In this document: piece after piece, positions 1-7,995 of the stretch
Layout of the letters: each line of letters begins with the position of its first letter
How positions within the stretch are numbered: the first letter of the stretch is position 1
Assembly: GCA_964463145.1 (NCBI GenBank)
Contig: CAYXBG010000057.1
Span: 1 to 11,619 of the forward strand
Length of the DNA stretch: 11,619 nucleotides
DNA from: CAYXBG01 sp964463145
GTDB lineage: Bacteria > Acidobacteriota > UBA6911 > RPQK01 > CBDAPI01
Direction of reading: 5' to 3'
Program-made: the position numbers and the translations under genes
The notes under the pieces: generated by a model
The model's database searches: none
Told to the model about the DNA's origin: nothing
Seen by the model: only the letters and a program-made list of their open reading frames with translations

Positions 1-1
1 T

Positions 2-955
2 TTGCGTGCCCGGCGAAGCCTGAAAAATGATATCAAGTTAGCTGAATCTTGCCGAGAAGGATTATCCGATGCACTGACCCTCCTAGAGTTGCAAAAAGAG
101 GGTGAAGATGTTGAATCTGATCTCGGAACTCTTGTCGAGCGTTTGAAGGAAGTGGTCGAGGAGACAGAGGTGCGTACTTTACTCTCCGGCAAAGATGATG
201 GGAGCAACGCCATAGTGACAATCCACCCCGGCGCGGGCGGTACAGAGAGTCAGGATTGGGCTGAAATGCTGTACCGAATGTATTTAAGATGGGCTGAGAA
301 ATCCGGTTACAAGAATGAGTTAGTGGATTTTCAGCCTGGGGATGAGGCTGGACTTAAGTCTGTAACCTTCCTGGTAAAGGGGGATTTTGCGTATGGTTAC
401 TTATCTGCAGAAATTGGGGTCCATCGCCTAGTAAGGATTTCACCTTACGATACTGGTGCCAGACGTCATACCTCCTTCGCGTCTCTTTTCGTTGCTCCAG
501 AAATTGATGACAGTGTCGATATCGTAATTGAGGAGAAAGACCTCCGCATAGACACCTATAGGTCGTCAGGCGCAGGAGGGCAGCATGTGAATGTAACTGA
601 TTCAGCAGTGCGTATAACACACAAGCCTTCCGGTACCGTAGTGCAGTGTCAAAACGAAAGATCTCAGCACAGAAATAAAGATATGTGCATGAAAATCCTG
701 CGCTCCAAACTATACGAACTAGAGATGCAGAGACGCCAGGAAGAATTAGACGAGACAGAGGGGAATAAATCGGAGATAGCTTGGGGGAGTCAAATACGCT
801 CCTATGTTCTACACCCCTATAGATTAGTCAAGGATCATCGCACCAAGAAAGAAATGGGAGATGTTGATACTGTTTTAGATGGAGGGCTAGATGAATTCAT
901 CCAGTCCTACTTAAAGTACAGGGCTCGTAAAAGGACAGCCGGAGCAACTGAATGA
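2..955 (+). CDS. prfB: Peptide chain release factor 2 (RF2), 5'-truncated by window edge
   Basis: RF2 recognises UGA and UAA stop codons in the ribosomal A site and triggers hydrolysis of peptidyl-tRNA. The 317 visible residues align from memory with E. coli RF2 from about residue 60 onward, so roughly 60 N-terminal residues lie left of the window; the TTG at position 2 is not a start. Visible landmarks are the domain after HPGAGGTESQDWAEML (about residues 75-90), the codon-reading tripeptide at about 147-149 followed by GARRHTSF, the catalytic GGQ at about 192-194 within SSGAGGQHVN, and the C-terminal WGSQIRSYV block at about 261-269. The tripeptide reads Ser-Pro-Tyr instead of the usual Ser-Pro-Phe of RF2. 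The programmed +1 frameshift that controls many prfB genes would lie upstream and cannot be judged here. The stop codon overlaps the next gene's ATG (ATGA), which suggests translational coupling. Confidence 0.97.
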   Translation: MRARRSLKNDIKLAESCREGLSDALTLLELQKEGEDVESDLGTLVERLKEVVEETEVRTLLSGKDDGSNAIVTIHPGAGGTESQDWAEMLYRMYLRWAEKSGYKNELVDFQPGDEAGLKSVTFLVKGDFAYGYLSAEIGVHRLVRISPYDTGARRHTSFASLFVAPEIDDSVDIVIEEKDLRIDTYRSSGAGGQHVNVTDSAVRITHKPSGTVVQCQNERSQHRNKDMCMKILRSKLYELEMQRRQEELDETEGNKSEIAWGSQIRSYVLHPYRLVKDHRTKKEMGDVDTVLDGGLDEFIQSYLKYRARKRTAGATE

Positions 956-1647
956 GTAGAACAGTTGAGGGGACATCTGCCGGCACGCATTTACGTAAGA
1001 CTGCCAATGAAATTCGAACGGTTGCTAGAAATACCAGGAATGAATCCATTGCTAGATCGAATGTATTCTGGAGTATTTCTGTCTCTCTGGTCATGTTAAT
1101 TGTTTTTGGAGTCATGATACTACTCTCGACCTCAGAAGAAATACGGAGGACTTTCATACAGAAGGTTTCCTCTGGCTGGGCTTTTTTGAATGCAGAAGAG
1201 CCTGAATTTTATCCATTACCTGCTCCTAGATCAGATCTTCCTCATTTTCTGGCGGGAGCCTCATCGAGTGATCTTGAAAAGAGCTATTCAGAAAATTTGG
1301 TGGATGAGAAATTTCTTTTAGAAGATGTTACGAACCACCCTAGAGAGGAAGCCTTCGAAACCCCTACCAAAGACTCGAATTTCGAAAAGGTGTTCAGTCT
1401 TTTGGTACAGAATTCGGAATTCATTAAAGCGCTTGTCTCAGGTGGAATCCCAGACCTCCTATTCCATGACTGGGAGCCAATCCGGGCAGCTCATCCTAAT
1501 TATTGGCTAACATTCGGAGCCCAAAACGTGGTTACAGGAGAAGCCATCAAGCTTGCTTGGTCTTTTGATTTAGACACTTTGAAGTCTAAACCTGAAAATC
1601 AATCAGCCCGGGACCAATTCTTTAAGATGAAGCTTGAGGAGAAGTGA
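952..1647 (+). CDS. Uncharacterised single-pass membrane protein between prfB and recJ
   Basis: I do not recognise this 231-residue protein. Residues 1-36 are polar and positively charged. One hydrophobic stretch at about residues 37-59 (from NVFWSISV to MILLS) looks like a membrane anchor, and the rest is hydrophilic. With a basic N-terminus, the long C-terminal part is predicted to face the periplasm. The middle (about 80-145) is rich in acidic residues, Ser and Pro and looks disordered. The end (about 145-225) looks folded, with the aromatic segments LLFHDWEPIRAAHPNYWL and LAWSFDLDTL. The ATG overlaps the prfB stop by four bases, so the start is well supported and translation is probably coupled. 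The position between prfB and recJ suggests co-transcription, but says nothing firm about the role. Confidence 0.8.
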   Translation: MSRTVEGTSAGTHLRKTANEIRTVARNTRNESIARSNVFWSISVSLVMLIVFGVMILLSTSEEIRRTFIQKVSSGWAFLNAEEPEFYPLPAPRSDLPHFLAGASSSDLEKSYSENLVDEKFLLEDVTNHPREEAFETPTKDSNFEKVFSLLVQNSEFIKALVSGGIPDLLFHDWEPIRAAHPNYWLTFGAQNVVTGEAIKLAWSFDLDTLKSKPENQSARDQFFKMKLEEK

Positions 1648-1679
1648 AAATCGCATATCAGCTTGTTACACTCTGAACC

Positions 1680-3380
1680 GTGAATTACCGGTGGAGTCTA
1701 AGTGATCCCGATCCGGATGACGTCCAGAATCTATGTCGGGCCCTTAATATTTCTCCTCTAGTGGGGGGTATGCTTGTCTGTCGGGGGTTCAAGGATCCTG
1801 CCGAAACTTTATCCTTCTTAGAGCCTAGCCTTGAAGACATGCATGATCCTGACCTGATGCAGGACATGAAGGTGGTTGTCCAACGTATATTCCGCGCACA
1901 GAATTCAAAAGAAAAGGTGTTCATCTACGGAGATTACGATGTCGATGGGATAACCTCCACGGTGATCTTAAAAAGAGCTTTAGAGATGCTGGGGCTGGAG
2001 GTGGGTTACCATATTCCTGGAAGACTGGATGAAGGTTATGGTTTAAAGGCTCACGTTGTAGAGCAAGCCCACGAATCCGGTTATTCTCTAATAATAACTG
2101 TAGATAGTGGGATCCGGGCCTTTGAAGTCTGCCAAGTAGCACAAGAGCTTGGGATAGATTTAGTGATTACGGATCATCATAGCCCGGATACTACGCTTCC
2201 TGAGGCCTATGCGATCATTAATCCTCAGAGACATGATTGTAACTACCCAGACAAATCACTGGCAGCAGTTGGGGTTGTTTTTAAATTAATCCAGGCTTTA
2301 TTTGAAAAATTAGACTGGTCCTCCAGGACGCCGTATTTCCTTAAGTTGGTATCTATTGGAACCATCGCTGATCTAGTTCCACTACTCGGAGAAAATCGCA
2401 TTTTTACTAAATTGGGCCTAGACGGCCTCTCCGACCCTATTAATTTAGGTCTTAGAACCTTGCTCCGCCAGTCTGGGGTTGCAGGATCGGTAAGTACCTC
2501 GGATATTGGGTTTAAAATAGCTCCGCGAATTAATGCGGTGACCCGTATGGGTGGAGGAGGTGAGATAGTTGATCTGTTTTCTATCCGAGATCAAGTGGAA
2601 GCTACTAGGCTTGTAGAGGATATGAATACCAAAAATATTGATCGAAGAAAAACTGAACAAGTGATATTAGAGGAAATCGAGAGAAGGTTTGAGGAAGACC
2701 CTAAAGCATTTGAAGGGAACTTCTTAATGGTGGTCGGGGAAGGATGGCACCGAGGAGTGATTGGGATTGTCGCTTCGAGACTAGTTGAAAGATTCTATAG
2801 ACCTACCCTGGTAGTTTCGGTAGATCGAGAGCAATGTCAGGCTTCCGGTCGTAGCATTCGGGGGTTCAACATATTAGATGCACTCACCCATTGCAGAGAC
2901 TTATTGGAGCGTTTTGGGGGTCACGATCAGGCTGTGGGTTGTTCGATGTCTGAAGCTGTACTTCAGGAATTAGGGGAACGGCTCGGAAGTTATGCAGAAA
3001 AAAAAATACCAGAAAAAGCCCTGACTCCCATCTTGTCAATCGAGGCAGAGATCTCGATCAATGAGATTGGGGAGAAATTCTTCAATCAAATAGAGAAGCT
3101 AGAACCCTTTGGAAAAGGTAACCCTGTGCCTATCTTCTTGTCGAAAGGGGTTTCATTGAGAGCGGATCCTTACGTCATTAACAAGAGTCACTTGAAGTTA
3201 CTGGTTGGCCCTGATCAAGCTCCTCTTGAAGCAATCTGGTGGCGCCATGCTGAAATGGCAACTCGAATACATCAAGGATCTAAATTGGATATTGCTTATA
3301 GGTTAGGCAGGAATTCTTATAGAGGAATTGAGAAGATACAACTTACAATAGAGGATCTGCGCATTGGAGAGGACCTCTAG
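1680..3380 (+). CDS. recJ: Single-stranded-DNA-specific 5'-3' exonuclease RecJ
   Basis: RecJ degrades single-stranded DNA 5' to 3' in RecF-pathway recombination, mismatch repair and base-excision repair. The 566 residues match the usual size (E. coli 577). DHH-domain motifs are visible in order: DYDVDG at 85-90, VDSG at 141-144, TDHH at 164-167 and GTIAD at 227-231, which together supply the acidic and histidine ligands for Mn2+ or Mg2+. A RINAVTRMG block lies at 283-291. The DHHA1 part follows with GEGWHRGVIGIVASRL at about 353-368, SGRSIRGFN at 389-397 and GGHDQAVG at 413-420. LEPFGKGNPVPIF at 474-486 opens the C-terminal OB-like domain. The GTG start is the first possible one after an in-frame TGA at 1674-1676, and it gives a family-like N-terminus, but there is no convincing Shine-Dalgarno. 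RINAVTRMG and GGHDQAVG deviate from the commoner RINAAGRMG and GGHxxAAG. The gene lies 32 nt after the membrane-protein gene. Confidence 0.96.
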   Translation: MNYRWSLSDPDPDDVQNLCRALNISPLVGGMLVCRGFKDPAETLSFLEPSLEDMHDPDLMQDMKVVVQRIFRAQNSKEKVFIYGDYDVDGITSTVILKRALEMLGLEVGYHIPGRLDEGYGLKAHVVEQAHESGYSLIITVDSGIRAFEVCQVAQELGIDLVITDHHSPDTTLPEAYAIINPQRHDCNYPDKSLAAVGVVFKLIQALFEKLDWSSRTPYFLKLVSIGTIADLVPLLGENRIFTKLGLDGLSDPINLGLRTLLRQSGVAGSVSTSDIGFKIAPRINAVTRMGGGGEIVDLFSIRDQVEATRLVEDMNTKNIDRRKTEQVILEEIERRFEEDPKAFEGNFLMVVGEGWHRGVIGIVASRLVERFYRPTLVVSVDREQCQASGRSIRGFNILDALTHCRDLLERFGGHDQAVGCSMSEAVLQELGERLGSYAEKKIPEKALTPILSIEAEISINEIGEKFFNQIEKLEPFGKGNPVPIFLSKGVSLRADPYVINKSHLKLLVGPDQAPLEAIWWRHAEMATRIHQGSKLDIAYRLGRNSYRGIEKIQLTIEDLRIGEDL

Positions 3381-3396
3381 ATTCTTTGGTCTAGAG
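3375..3396. other. Stem-loop across the recJ stop codon
   Basis: CTCTAGA (3375-3381) pairs perfectly with TCTAGAG (3390-3396) around the 8-nt loop TTCTTTGG. An outer GAGG (3369-3372) can pair with CCTC (3398-3401) across a small internal loop. The recJ stop TAG (3378-3380) lies inside the stem. No run of T follows, so this is not a standard intrinsic terminator. It may act on RNA stability or on re-initiation at the lptC-like gene, whose ATG is 18 nt downstream. Confidence 0.45.
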
Positions 3397-3414
3397 CCCT
3401 CCTGAAATATTCCC

Positions 3415-5733
3415 ATGAGACACAAGAAGGTTATAAAGCTTACGCTCCTCGGGTTATCGGCTCTAGTACTAGTTACGATCGGGATTAGTTTCTACTTGAA
3501 TACCGGGCAACTCGGATCGAGAGCTATCGAACTCTTGGAAAGAGATATAGCTCAAATGAGTCGAGATGTTGAACATCTTGACTATGATGGATCGGATGCA
3601 GTTTTCAAGGTGGAGTCTGATGTAACAACTCTTTCCTCAGAAGGAATACAAGCCCTTACTGGCGTAAAGCTCCATGTATTCAGGCCAAAGCCGAATCAGG
3701 GAAAAGATCTTGTCGTTGCTAATCAGGCGAAATATTTGGAGGAAAAGAGACTGGTTCAATTCGAAAATGATGTCTTGATTCAACTCGAGGATCAGACTCA
3801 AATCCTAGCTGATGCATTAGTAGCTGATATTGGCCAGAAAACTTTGGCCGTAGATGGCCAGTTTCGTTTTCAGAGAAAGAACATAATGGGGAATGGTGCG
3901 AAACTTTCCTACGTAGCTGCTGAGCGAAGATTACTTGTTGAAGGTGGTCTGGATGTGATTGCTTCCGACTTGTCTGGCGAGACCAGTATTACGGCTCAAC
4001 AACTGGAGTATTTACCCGACGCAAGTAAGCTGAGTTTTACGAAAGGATTTCGATTGATTTCTCCTCGTGGTGAAATCACAAGTGACAGAACCTTCCTTTA
4101 TATGAATACAGAAAACCAGTTAACTCGATTCCTAGCTGAATTAGATGTGGAATTCGTAAGTCCTCAAAGAACCGCTCGAGGCTCTATTCTTGATATTGAT
4201 TTTGAACCTGAATCTGGGGCAATTAGATCCTTTCGAATAGATGCCTCCGATACAAGTCTTGCAGAATTAACACAGAAGACAGAAGGGCATTCGCAAACCA
4301 TTAAAGGGAAGAGTATCCAAGCGACTCCTCGCCAGCAACCCCTATTAGAAACACTTATTTTCGAAAGCATTCGGGTTTCCGGAGAGGTGTCCCTTGAATG
4401 GCCTGCAGCTGGAATTGATTCTCTAACTGCTGGGAGCCTATGGGCCAAGAATGGTTCTGGGAAGGGTTTCAGGGAGCTAGATTTTATAGGAGGTGTGGAC
4501 TTTAGAAGAACATCATTTCAAAACCCAGAATCTCGAGAGGCTCTAACAGCTGAAAGGCTGCAACTTAGAATGGGTGACCTTGGAACTATTCAAAGCCTTA
4601 GAGCTCAGGGGTATCCATCTATATATATGGATAGAACACCTCAAAGTGTTTCTATTAATGCTGATACTGAACTGAGCTTTAGCTTTGAAGAGGGAGTTTT
4701 GGCCCGAATGGAAACTTGGGGAAACTCCACTCTGAAGGAAATTACTCAGAATGGTACATTGCAAATTGATGCGAGTTCTTTTGACATAGGTTTCCTAGAT
4801 GGAGCTATACAGAAATGTACTGCACGAGGCCCTGTAGAAACATTAAGATCCTCAAAGAGTGGGGAACAGGTTTCTAGGTGCGAATATCTGGAAGTCGACT
4901 ATGCCTCGTCTGGTCAAATCAACCGGATAATCCAAACCGGTGACGTAGAAATCTCTCAAACAGGTAAAGGGAACAGTTTTACTTTGACCGCAGAAAAGGC
5001 TGTTCTAGATAATGATGAATCTGTTCTCGCCCTATCAGGGAAGCCGACCTTGAAAAGATTCAATGATAAAGGAGAGCTACTCAATAGGACCGACGCTTCT
5101 GGCATCATTATTGGAGTTACGGACTACCGAATGGAGGCTTCTGGCCCTGTCCTTTCGATTTTCAAATTAGAGGAAACAGAAGGATCTATTACGGCCGGGA
5201 ATATGAGAACCGAAGGCGATGCTGGATGGATAATCTACACAGGAAGACCGCTTCTACATTATGGTGAGAACAAAATTGAAAGTGATAAGTTAGGAATCGA
5301 TCCTAATCTGAAAGGTTTTGTAGCTTCTGGTTCTGTGACTAGCCAATTTGTAATGACTACGGAGGAAGGAGTAGTTCTTAATCAGGTTATTGCGAACTCT
5401 CTCGAGATAGATAGCTCAAACAGAAAAGCGCTCTTTTCAGGAGATGTAGTAGCGACCACTGAAGGATGGACGATTCGAGCTCCCACTGTGGAGCTATACT
5501 TTGAAGGATCTAACCTGAAAATGCTTAATCGCGTACACAGTTCCGGTGGTATTGAAATCGAAGGAGGGAAGCGGAGTGCTAAAGGAGACACAGCAGATTA
5601 TTTTCCAAAGGAAAACAAAGTTGTGGTCTATGGTAAAGATGCTCGGATCATTGATCCTGGACGGGGGAAGGCTATAGGGCGAAAATTGACATTCTATTTA
5701 GGCGACGACAGGTTGTTAATCGAGGGGCCATAG
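3415..5733 (+). CDS. lptC: Large LptC/OstA (LptA-like) LPS-transport bridge protein
   Basis: This protein probably forms part of the periplasmic bridge that carries lipopolysaccharide from the inner-membrane LptB2FG transporter to the outer membrane. An N-terminal signal-anchor is visible at about residues 7-28 after basic residues, as in LptC. The rest is rich in short beta-strands with repeated patterns typical of the OstA/LptA/LptC jellyroll family, for example AKYLEEKRLVQFENDVLIQL at about 105-124, GAKLSYVAAERRLLVEGGL at about 161-179 and the C-terminal RSAKGDTADYFPKENKVVVY. At 772 residues it is about four times the length of E. coli LptC (191) or LptA (185), so it likely holds several jellyroll units in one chain. 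The gene sits directly upstream of lptB with a 1-nt overlap, which supports the call. The ATG lacks a Shine-Dalgarno; the preceding bases are CCTCC-like. The family is fairly sure; the LptC versus LptA split is not. Confidence 0.82.
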   Translation: MRHKKVIKLTLLGLSALVLVTIGISFYLNTGQLGSRAIELLERDIAQMSRDVEHLDYDGSDAVFKVESDVTTLSSEGIQALTGVKLHVFRPKPNQGKDLVVANQAKYLEEKRLVQFENDVLIQLEDQTQILADALVADIGQKTLAVDGQFRFQRKNIMGNGAKLSYVAAERRLLVEGGLDVIASDLSGETSITAQQLEYLPDASKLSFTKGFRLISPRGEITSDRTFLYMNTENQLTRFLAELDVEFVSPQRTARGSILDIDFEPESGAIRSFRIDASDTSLAELTQKTEGHSQTIKGKSIQATPRQQPLLETLIFESIRVSGEVSLEWPAAGIDSLTAGSLWAKNGSGKGFRELDFIGGVDFRRTSFQNPESREALTAERLQLRMGDLGTIQSLRAQGYPSIYMDRTPQSVSINADTELSFSFEEGVLARMETWGNSTLKEITQNGTLQIDASSFDIGFLDGAIQKCTARGPVETLRSSKSGEQVSRCEYLEVDYASSGQINRIIQTGDVEISQTGKGNSFTLTAEKAVLDNDESVLALSGKPTLKRFNDKGELLNRTDASGIIIGVTDYRMEASGPVLSIFKLEETEGSITAGNMRTEGDAGWIIYTGRPLLHYGENKIESDKLGIDPNLKGFVASGSVTSQFVMTTEEGVVLNQVIANSLEIDSSNRKALFSGDVVATTEGWTIRAPTVELYFEGSNLKMLNRVHSSGGIEIEGGKRSAKGDTADYFPKENKVVVYGKDARIIDPGRGKAIGRKLTFYLGDDRLLIEGP
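5722..5727 (+). promoter_or_regulatory. Ribosome binding site of lptB
   Basis: GAGGGG lies 5 nt before the GTG at 5733, inside the last codons of the lptC-like gene. It supports GTG as the lptB start even though that codon overlaps the upstream stop (TAGTG). Confidence 0.7.
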
Positions 5734-6482
5734 TGAAAGATAATGTCAGTACGGGACCCACAAATCTAAAAGTAGCTTCTCTAGACAAAACCTATCAAGG
5801 ACGCAAGGTCGTGGAGGGAGTAGACCTCGAGGTTTCTTCGGGAGAGGTTGTAGGACTTCTAGGACCTAATGGGGCTGGTAAGACGACGACTTTTTATTTG
5901 ATAGTGGGTCTAACTACCCCAAACGAAGGAATTGTCACCTTGAACGGCGAGGAAATAACTCGTCTTCCAATGTATCTCAGGGCCCAAAAAGGGATTAGTT
6001 ATCTCCCTCAAGAGCCGTCAGTATTTCGCAGGCTAAGTGTTGAGGATAATCTTTATGCGATTGCGGAAACACTGGATATATCGCAGAGGGAAAGAGAACG
6101 AATAGTCAGTGAGTTAATGGACGAGTTCGGAATCATCTCCTTACGATGGCAGCCGGCTTTCGCACTCTCCGGTGGAGAACGTCGACGCCTTGAGATCGCT
6201 CGATCTCTCATCACAAATCCTTCCTTCATCCTGCTTGACGAACCATTTGCAGGAATCGACCCTTTGGCAGTACAAGAGATTCAAAAACTAGTAAGGCATT
6301 TACGAGACAGGAATATCGGTATTCTTATTACTGACCACAATGTTCGAGAAACTTTGAAGATCACCGATCGGGCTTATATCATCAGAGACGGTAAAATCTT
6401 TCGATCCGGAACTCCATCGGAGTTATCCTCAGACCCGGAAGTTCGAAAGGTCTATCTAGGTAAACATTTTAGGCTTGATTGA
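5733..6482 (+). CDS. lptB: LPS export ABC transporter ATP-binding protein LptB
   Basis: LptB is the cytoplasmic ATPase of the LptB2FG transporter, which extracts lipopolysaccharide from the inner membrane and pushes it along the LptC/LptA bridge. The 249 residues fit the family (E. coli 241). All ABC motifs are visible: Walker A GPNGAGKTT at 44-52, a Q-loop glutamine at 93 in SYLPQEPSVFRRLSVEDN, the signature LSGGERRR at 145-152, Walker B FILLDEPF at 165-172, and the H-loop histidine at 202 in ITDHNVRETL. LPQEPSVFRRLSVEDN and DEPFAGIDPLAV are typical of LptB and set it apart from branched-chain amino-acid ATPases. The GTG start has a good Shine-Dalgarno and a 1-nt overlap with the lptC-like gene, which indicates coupled translation. 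The lptF and lptG partners are not in the window. Confidence 0.97.
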   Translation: MKDNVSTGPTNLKVASLDKTYQGRKVVEGVDLEVSSGEVVGLLGPNGAGKTTTFYLIVGLTTPNEGIVTLNGEEITRLPMYLRAQKGISYLPQEPSVFRRLSVEDNLYAIAETLDISQRERERIVSELMDEFGIISLRWQPAFALSGGERRRLEIARSLITNPSFILLDEPFAGIDPLAVQEIQKLVRHLRDRNIGILITDHNVRETLKITDRAYIIRDGKIFRSGTPSELSSDPEVRKVYLGKHFRLD

Positions 6483-6508
6483 AATGCAATCAAGGCCCTC
6501 CCTCTGAT

Positions 6509-6514
6509 GGAGAG
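6509..6514 (+). promoter_or_regulatory. Ribosome binding site deciding the rpoN start
   Basis: GGAGAG lies 6 nt before the in-frame TTG at 6521. The alternative TTG at 6479 overlaps the lptB stop and has no comparable site, so 6521 is preferred for rpoN. Confidence 0.6.
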
Positions 6515-6520
6515 TTTTCG

Positions 6521-7936
6521 TTGAATCGACAGTATCTTAGAGCCGTCTTAAGTACTAAGCTGTCGCAGCGCCTGACCATGACCCCAGCGTTGCTTCAGAA
6601 AATTGGGCTCCTGGCGCTGAATAGAATGGAGCTTGCCGAGTTGCTTCGCCAGGAAATTGATGAAAACCCAGTTCTCGAAGAGGTAGAAAAAAGGACTGTT
6701 GCAGATGATGGTGAAGAAGAAGGTGACAAGGAGGATCCTTTTGAGAAAATAGATGTCGAGTATTTTTTCGAAGAATACTTACCTAGTACCCCTAATCGGA
6801 ACACTTCTAGTGTTCAAGAGGACAAGGCATCATTTGAAACATTTCTAGCTACTCGAACAACTCTTCAAGATCATCTCAACTGGCAGTTGAATTTAACCAA
6901 TATTCCTTCCGATCTCCGAAGATGCTGTTATTTTCTCGTAGGAAATCTGGATGTGGAAGGATATCTAAAGCTTTCCTTGGATGAGGTGTGTGGCGAATTT
7001 GGAATTAGCTTAGAGAAAGTAAGGAAAGCCCTCCAAATCATTCAATCCTTAGACCCGGTAGGTGTTGGAGCAAGAGATCTGGCTGAGTGCCTAATACTCC
7101 AACTCAAGTCCATGGGACTGGAATCGCAGATTGAGGGAAAAATAGTGAGAAACCACTTATCCGATCTACAATCAGATGATCATCATCGAATTGCTCGGAA
7201 ACTCGGTTGTGAACTGGAGTCCCTAGAAGACTCTTTGAAAATTATCCGCTCATTATCTCCCAAACCTGGAGAGCGGTTTGACTCTTCGAACCCAAAGTAT
7301 GTTCAACCCGATGTCTACGTCCAGAAACATAGCGGAGGCTATAAAGTATTGGTAAGTGATGATGGACTTCCGGAACTGAGACTTAATAGTGTGTATCGTA
7401 GCCTCCTGAGGCAAAAAACGACCCCGAAGGACACCAAGAGTTACATTAGAGAACGTTTTCGAGCTGCTGTGGAGTTGCTGAGAAGCGTAAATCAGAGACA
7501 AGCTACAATTGGAAGAGTTTGTGAGATCATAATTAGTAGGCAGAAAGAATTCCTCGATCATGGGATTCTGCATTTGAAACCAATGTTAATAAAAGAGGTG
7601 GCAGAAGAACTTAACCTACATTCTTCGACCATCAGTCGTGTAGTAGCTAATAAATATGCTCACACTCCTCAAGGTGTGATGGAACTCCGCCGCTTTTTCA
7701 ATCTAGGAGTAGGGAATACTGAAGGAGGATATTTCTCAACTGAACACGTCAAAGATACGATTCGTAAGATTGTAGAGCGTGAAGAACCTAGTCAGCCTTT
7801 GTCAGATGAAAAGATTTCTAAAGCTCTCAACAGTACTGGCATCAGTATCACTCGCCGAACAGTTGCTAAGTACAGAGTTCAGATGCATATCGCAGGTTCG
7901 AGGCAACGAAAGAAACAGTCTATTCAAAAAACATAA
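6521..7936 (+). CDS. rpoN: RNA polymerase sigma-54 factor RpoN
   Basis: Sigma-54 directs RNA polymerase to -24/-12 promoters and needs AAA+ activators to open them. From TTG 6521 the protein has 471 residues, close to E. coli (477). Region I is visible as KLSQRLTMTPALLQKIGLLAL at the N-terminus, followed by an acidic low-complexity region II (EEEGDKEDPFE). The core-binding and central region contains SLDPVGVGARDLAECL and SLSPKPGERF. A helix-turn-helix follows at IKEVAEELNLHSSTISRVVANKY, and the RpoN box appears as TRRTVAKYR near the C-terminus, which contacts the -24 element. Reading from the TTG at 6479 would add 14 residues that do not look like family sequence, while 6521 has a Shine-Dalgarno and gives a family-like beginning. 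rpoN directly after lptB is a known arrangement. The DPFEKIDVEYFFEEYL stretch recalls acidobacterial RpoN; this is from memory only. Confidence 0.96.
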   Translation: MNRQYLRAVLSTKLSQRLTMTPALLQKIGLLALNRMELAELLRQEIDENPVLEEVEKRTVADDGEEEGDKEDPFEKIDVEYFFEEYLPSTPNRNTSSVQEDKASFETFLATRTTLQDHLNWQLNLTNIPSDLRRCCYFLVGNLDVEGYLKLSLDEVCGEFGISLEKVRKALQIIQSLDPVGVGARDLAECLILQLKSMGLESQIEGKIVRNHLSDLQSDDHHRIARKLGCELESLEDSLKIIRSLSPKPGERFDSSNPKYVQPDVYVQKHSGGYKVLVSDDGLPELRLNSVYRSLLRQKTTPKDTKSYIRERFRAAVELLRSVNQRQATIGRVCEIIISRQKEFLDHGILHLKPMLIKEVAEELNLHSSTISRVVANKYAHTPQGVMELRRFFNLGVGNTEGGYFSTEHVKDTIRKIVEREEPSQPLSDEKISKALNSTGISITRRTVAKYRVQMHIAGSRQRKKQSIQKT

Positions 7937-7983
7937 ACGCCTATCCATTGTGCGCTGAGAGTAGGCACAAGAAATGACTTAAT

Positions 7984-7991
7984 GGAGGAGG
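7984..7991 (+). promoter_or_regulatory. Strong Shine-Dalgarno before a non-canonical hflX start
   Basis: GGAGGAGG is the best Shine-Dalgarno in the window. Its two GGAGG registers end 7 and 4 nt before the in-frame ATT at 7996. No in-frame ATG, GTG or TTG follows until 8188, far inside conserved HflX sequence. Two out-of-frame ATGs (7982 and 7992) overlap or touch the site. Confidence 0.7.
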
Positions 7992-7995
7992 ATGT

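Noticed and set aside
1..60. TTG at position 2 as the prfB start, and a prfB frameshift site
   Set aside because: About 60 family residues are missing, so the gene begins before the window; the usual frameshift site would also lie outside it.
2745..2763. TGGCAC as the -24 element of a sigma-54 promoter in recJ
   Set aside because: The expected GC-containing -12 element at the right spacing is absent and the site is inside coding sequence.
4618..4634. AT-rich palindrome-like run (CCATCTATATATATGG) in the lptC-like gene
   Set aside because: It is low-complexity TA repetition inside coding sequence with a short stem, and is plausibly chance.
6479..6520. Upstream TTG start for rpoN overlapping the lptB stop
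   Set aside because: It has no Shine-Dalgarno, and the 14 extra residues do not resemble sigma-54. TTG 6521 has GGAGAG at correct spacing and a family-like beginning.
7939..7966. GCCTA...TAGGC as a terminator between rpoN and hflX
   Set aside because: It has only five base pairs around a long loop and no T tract.
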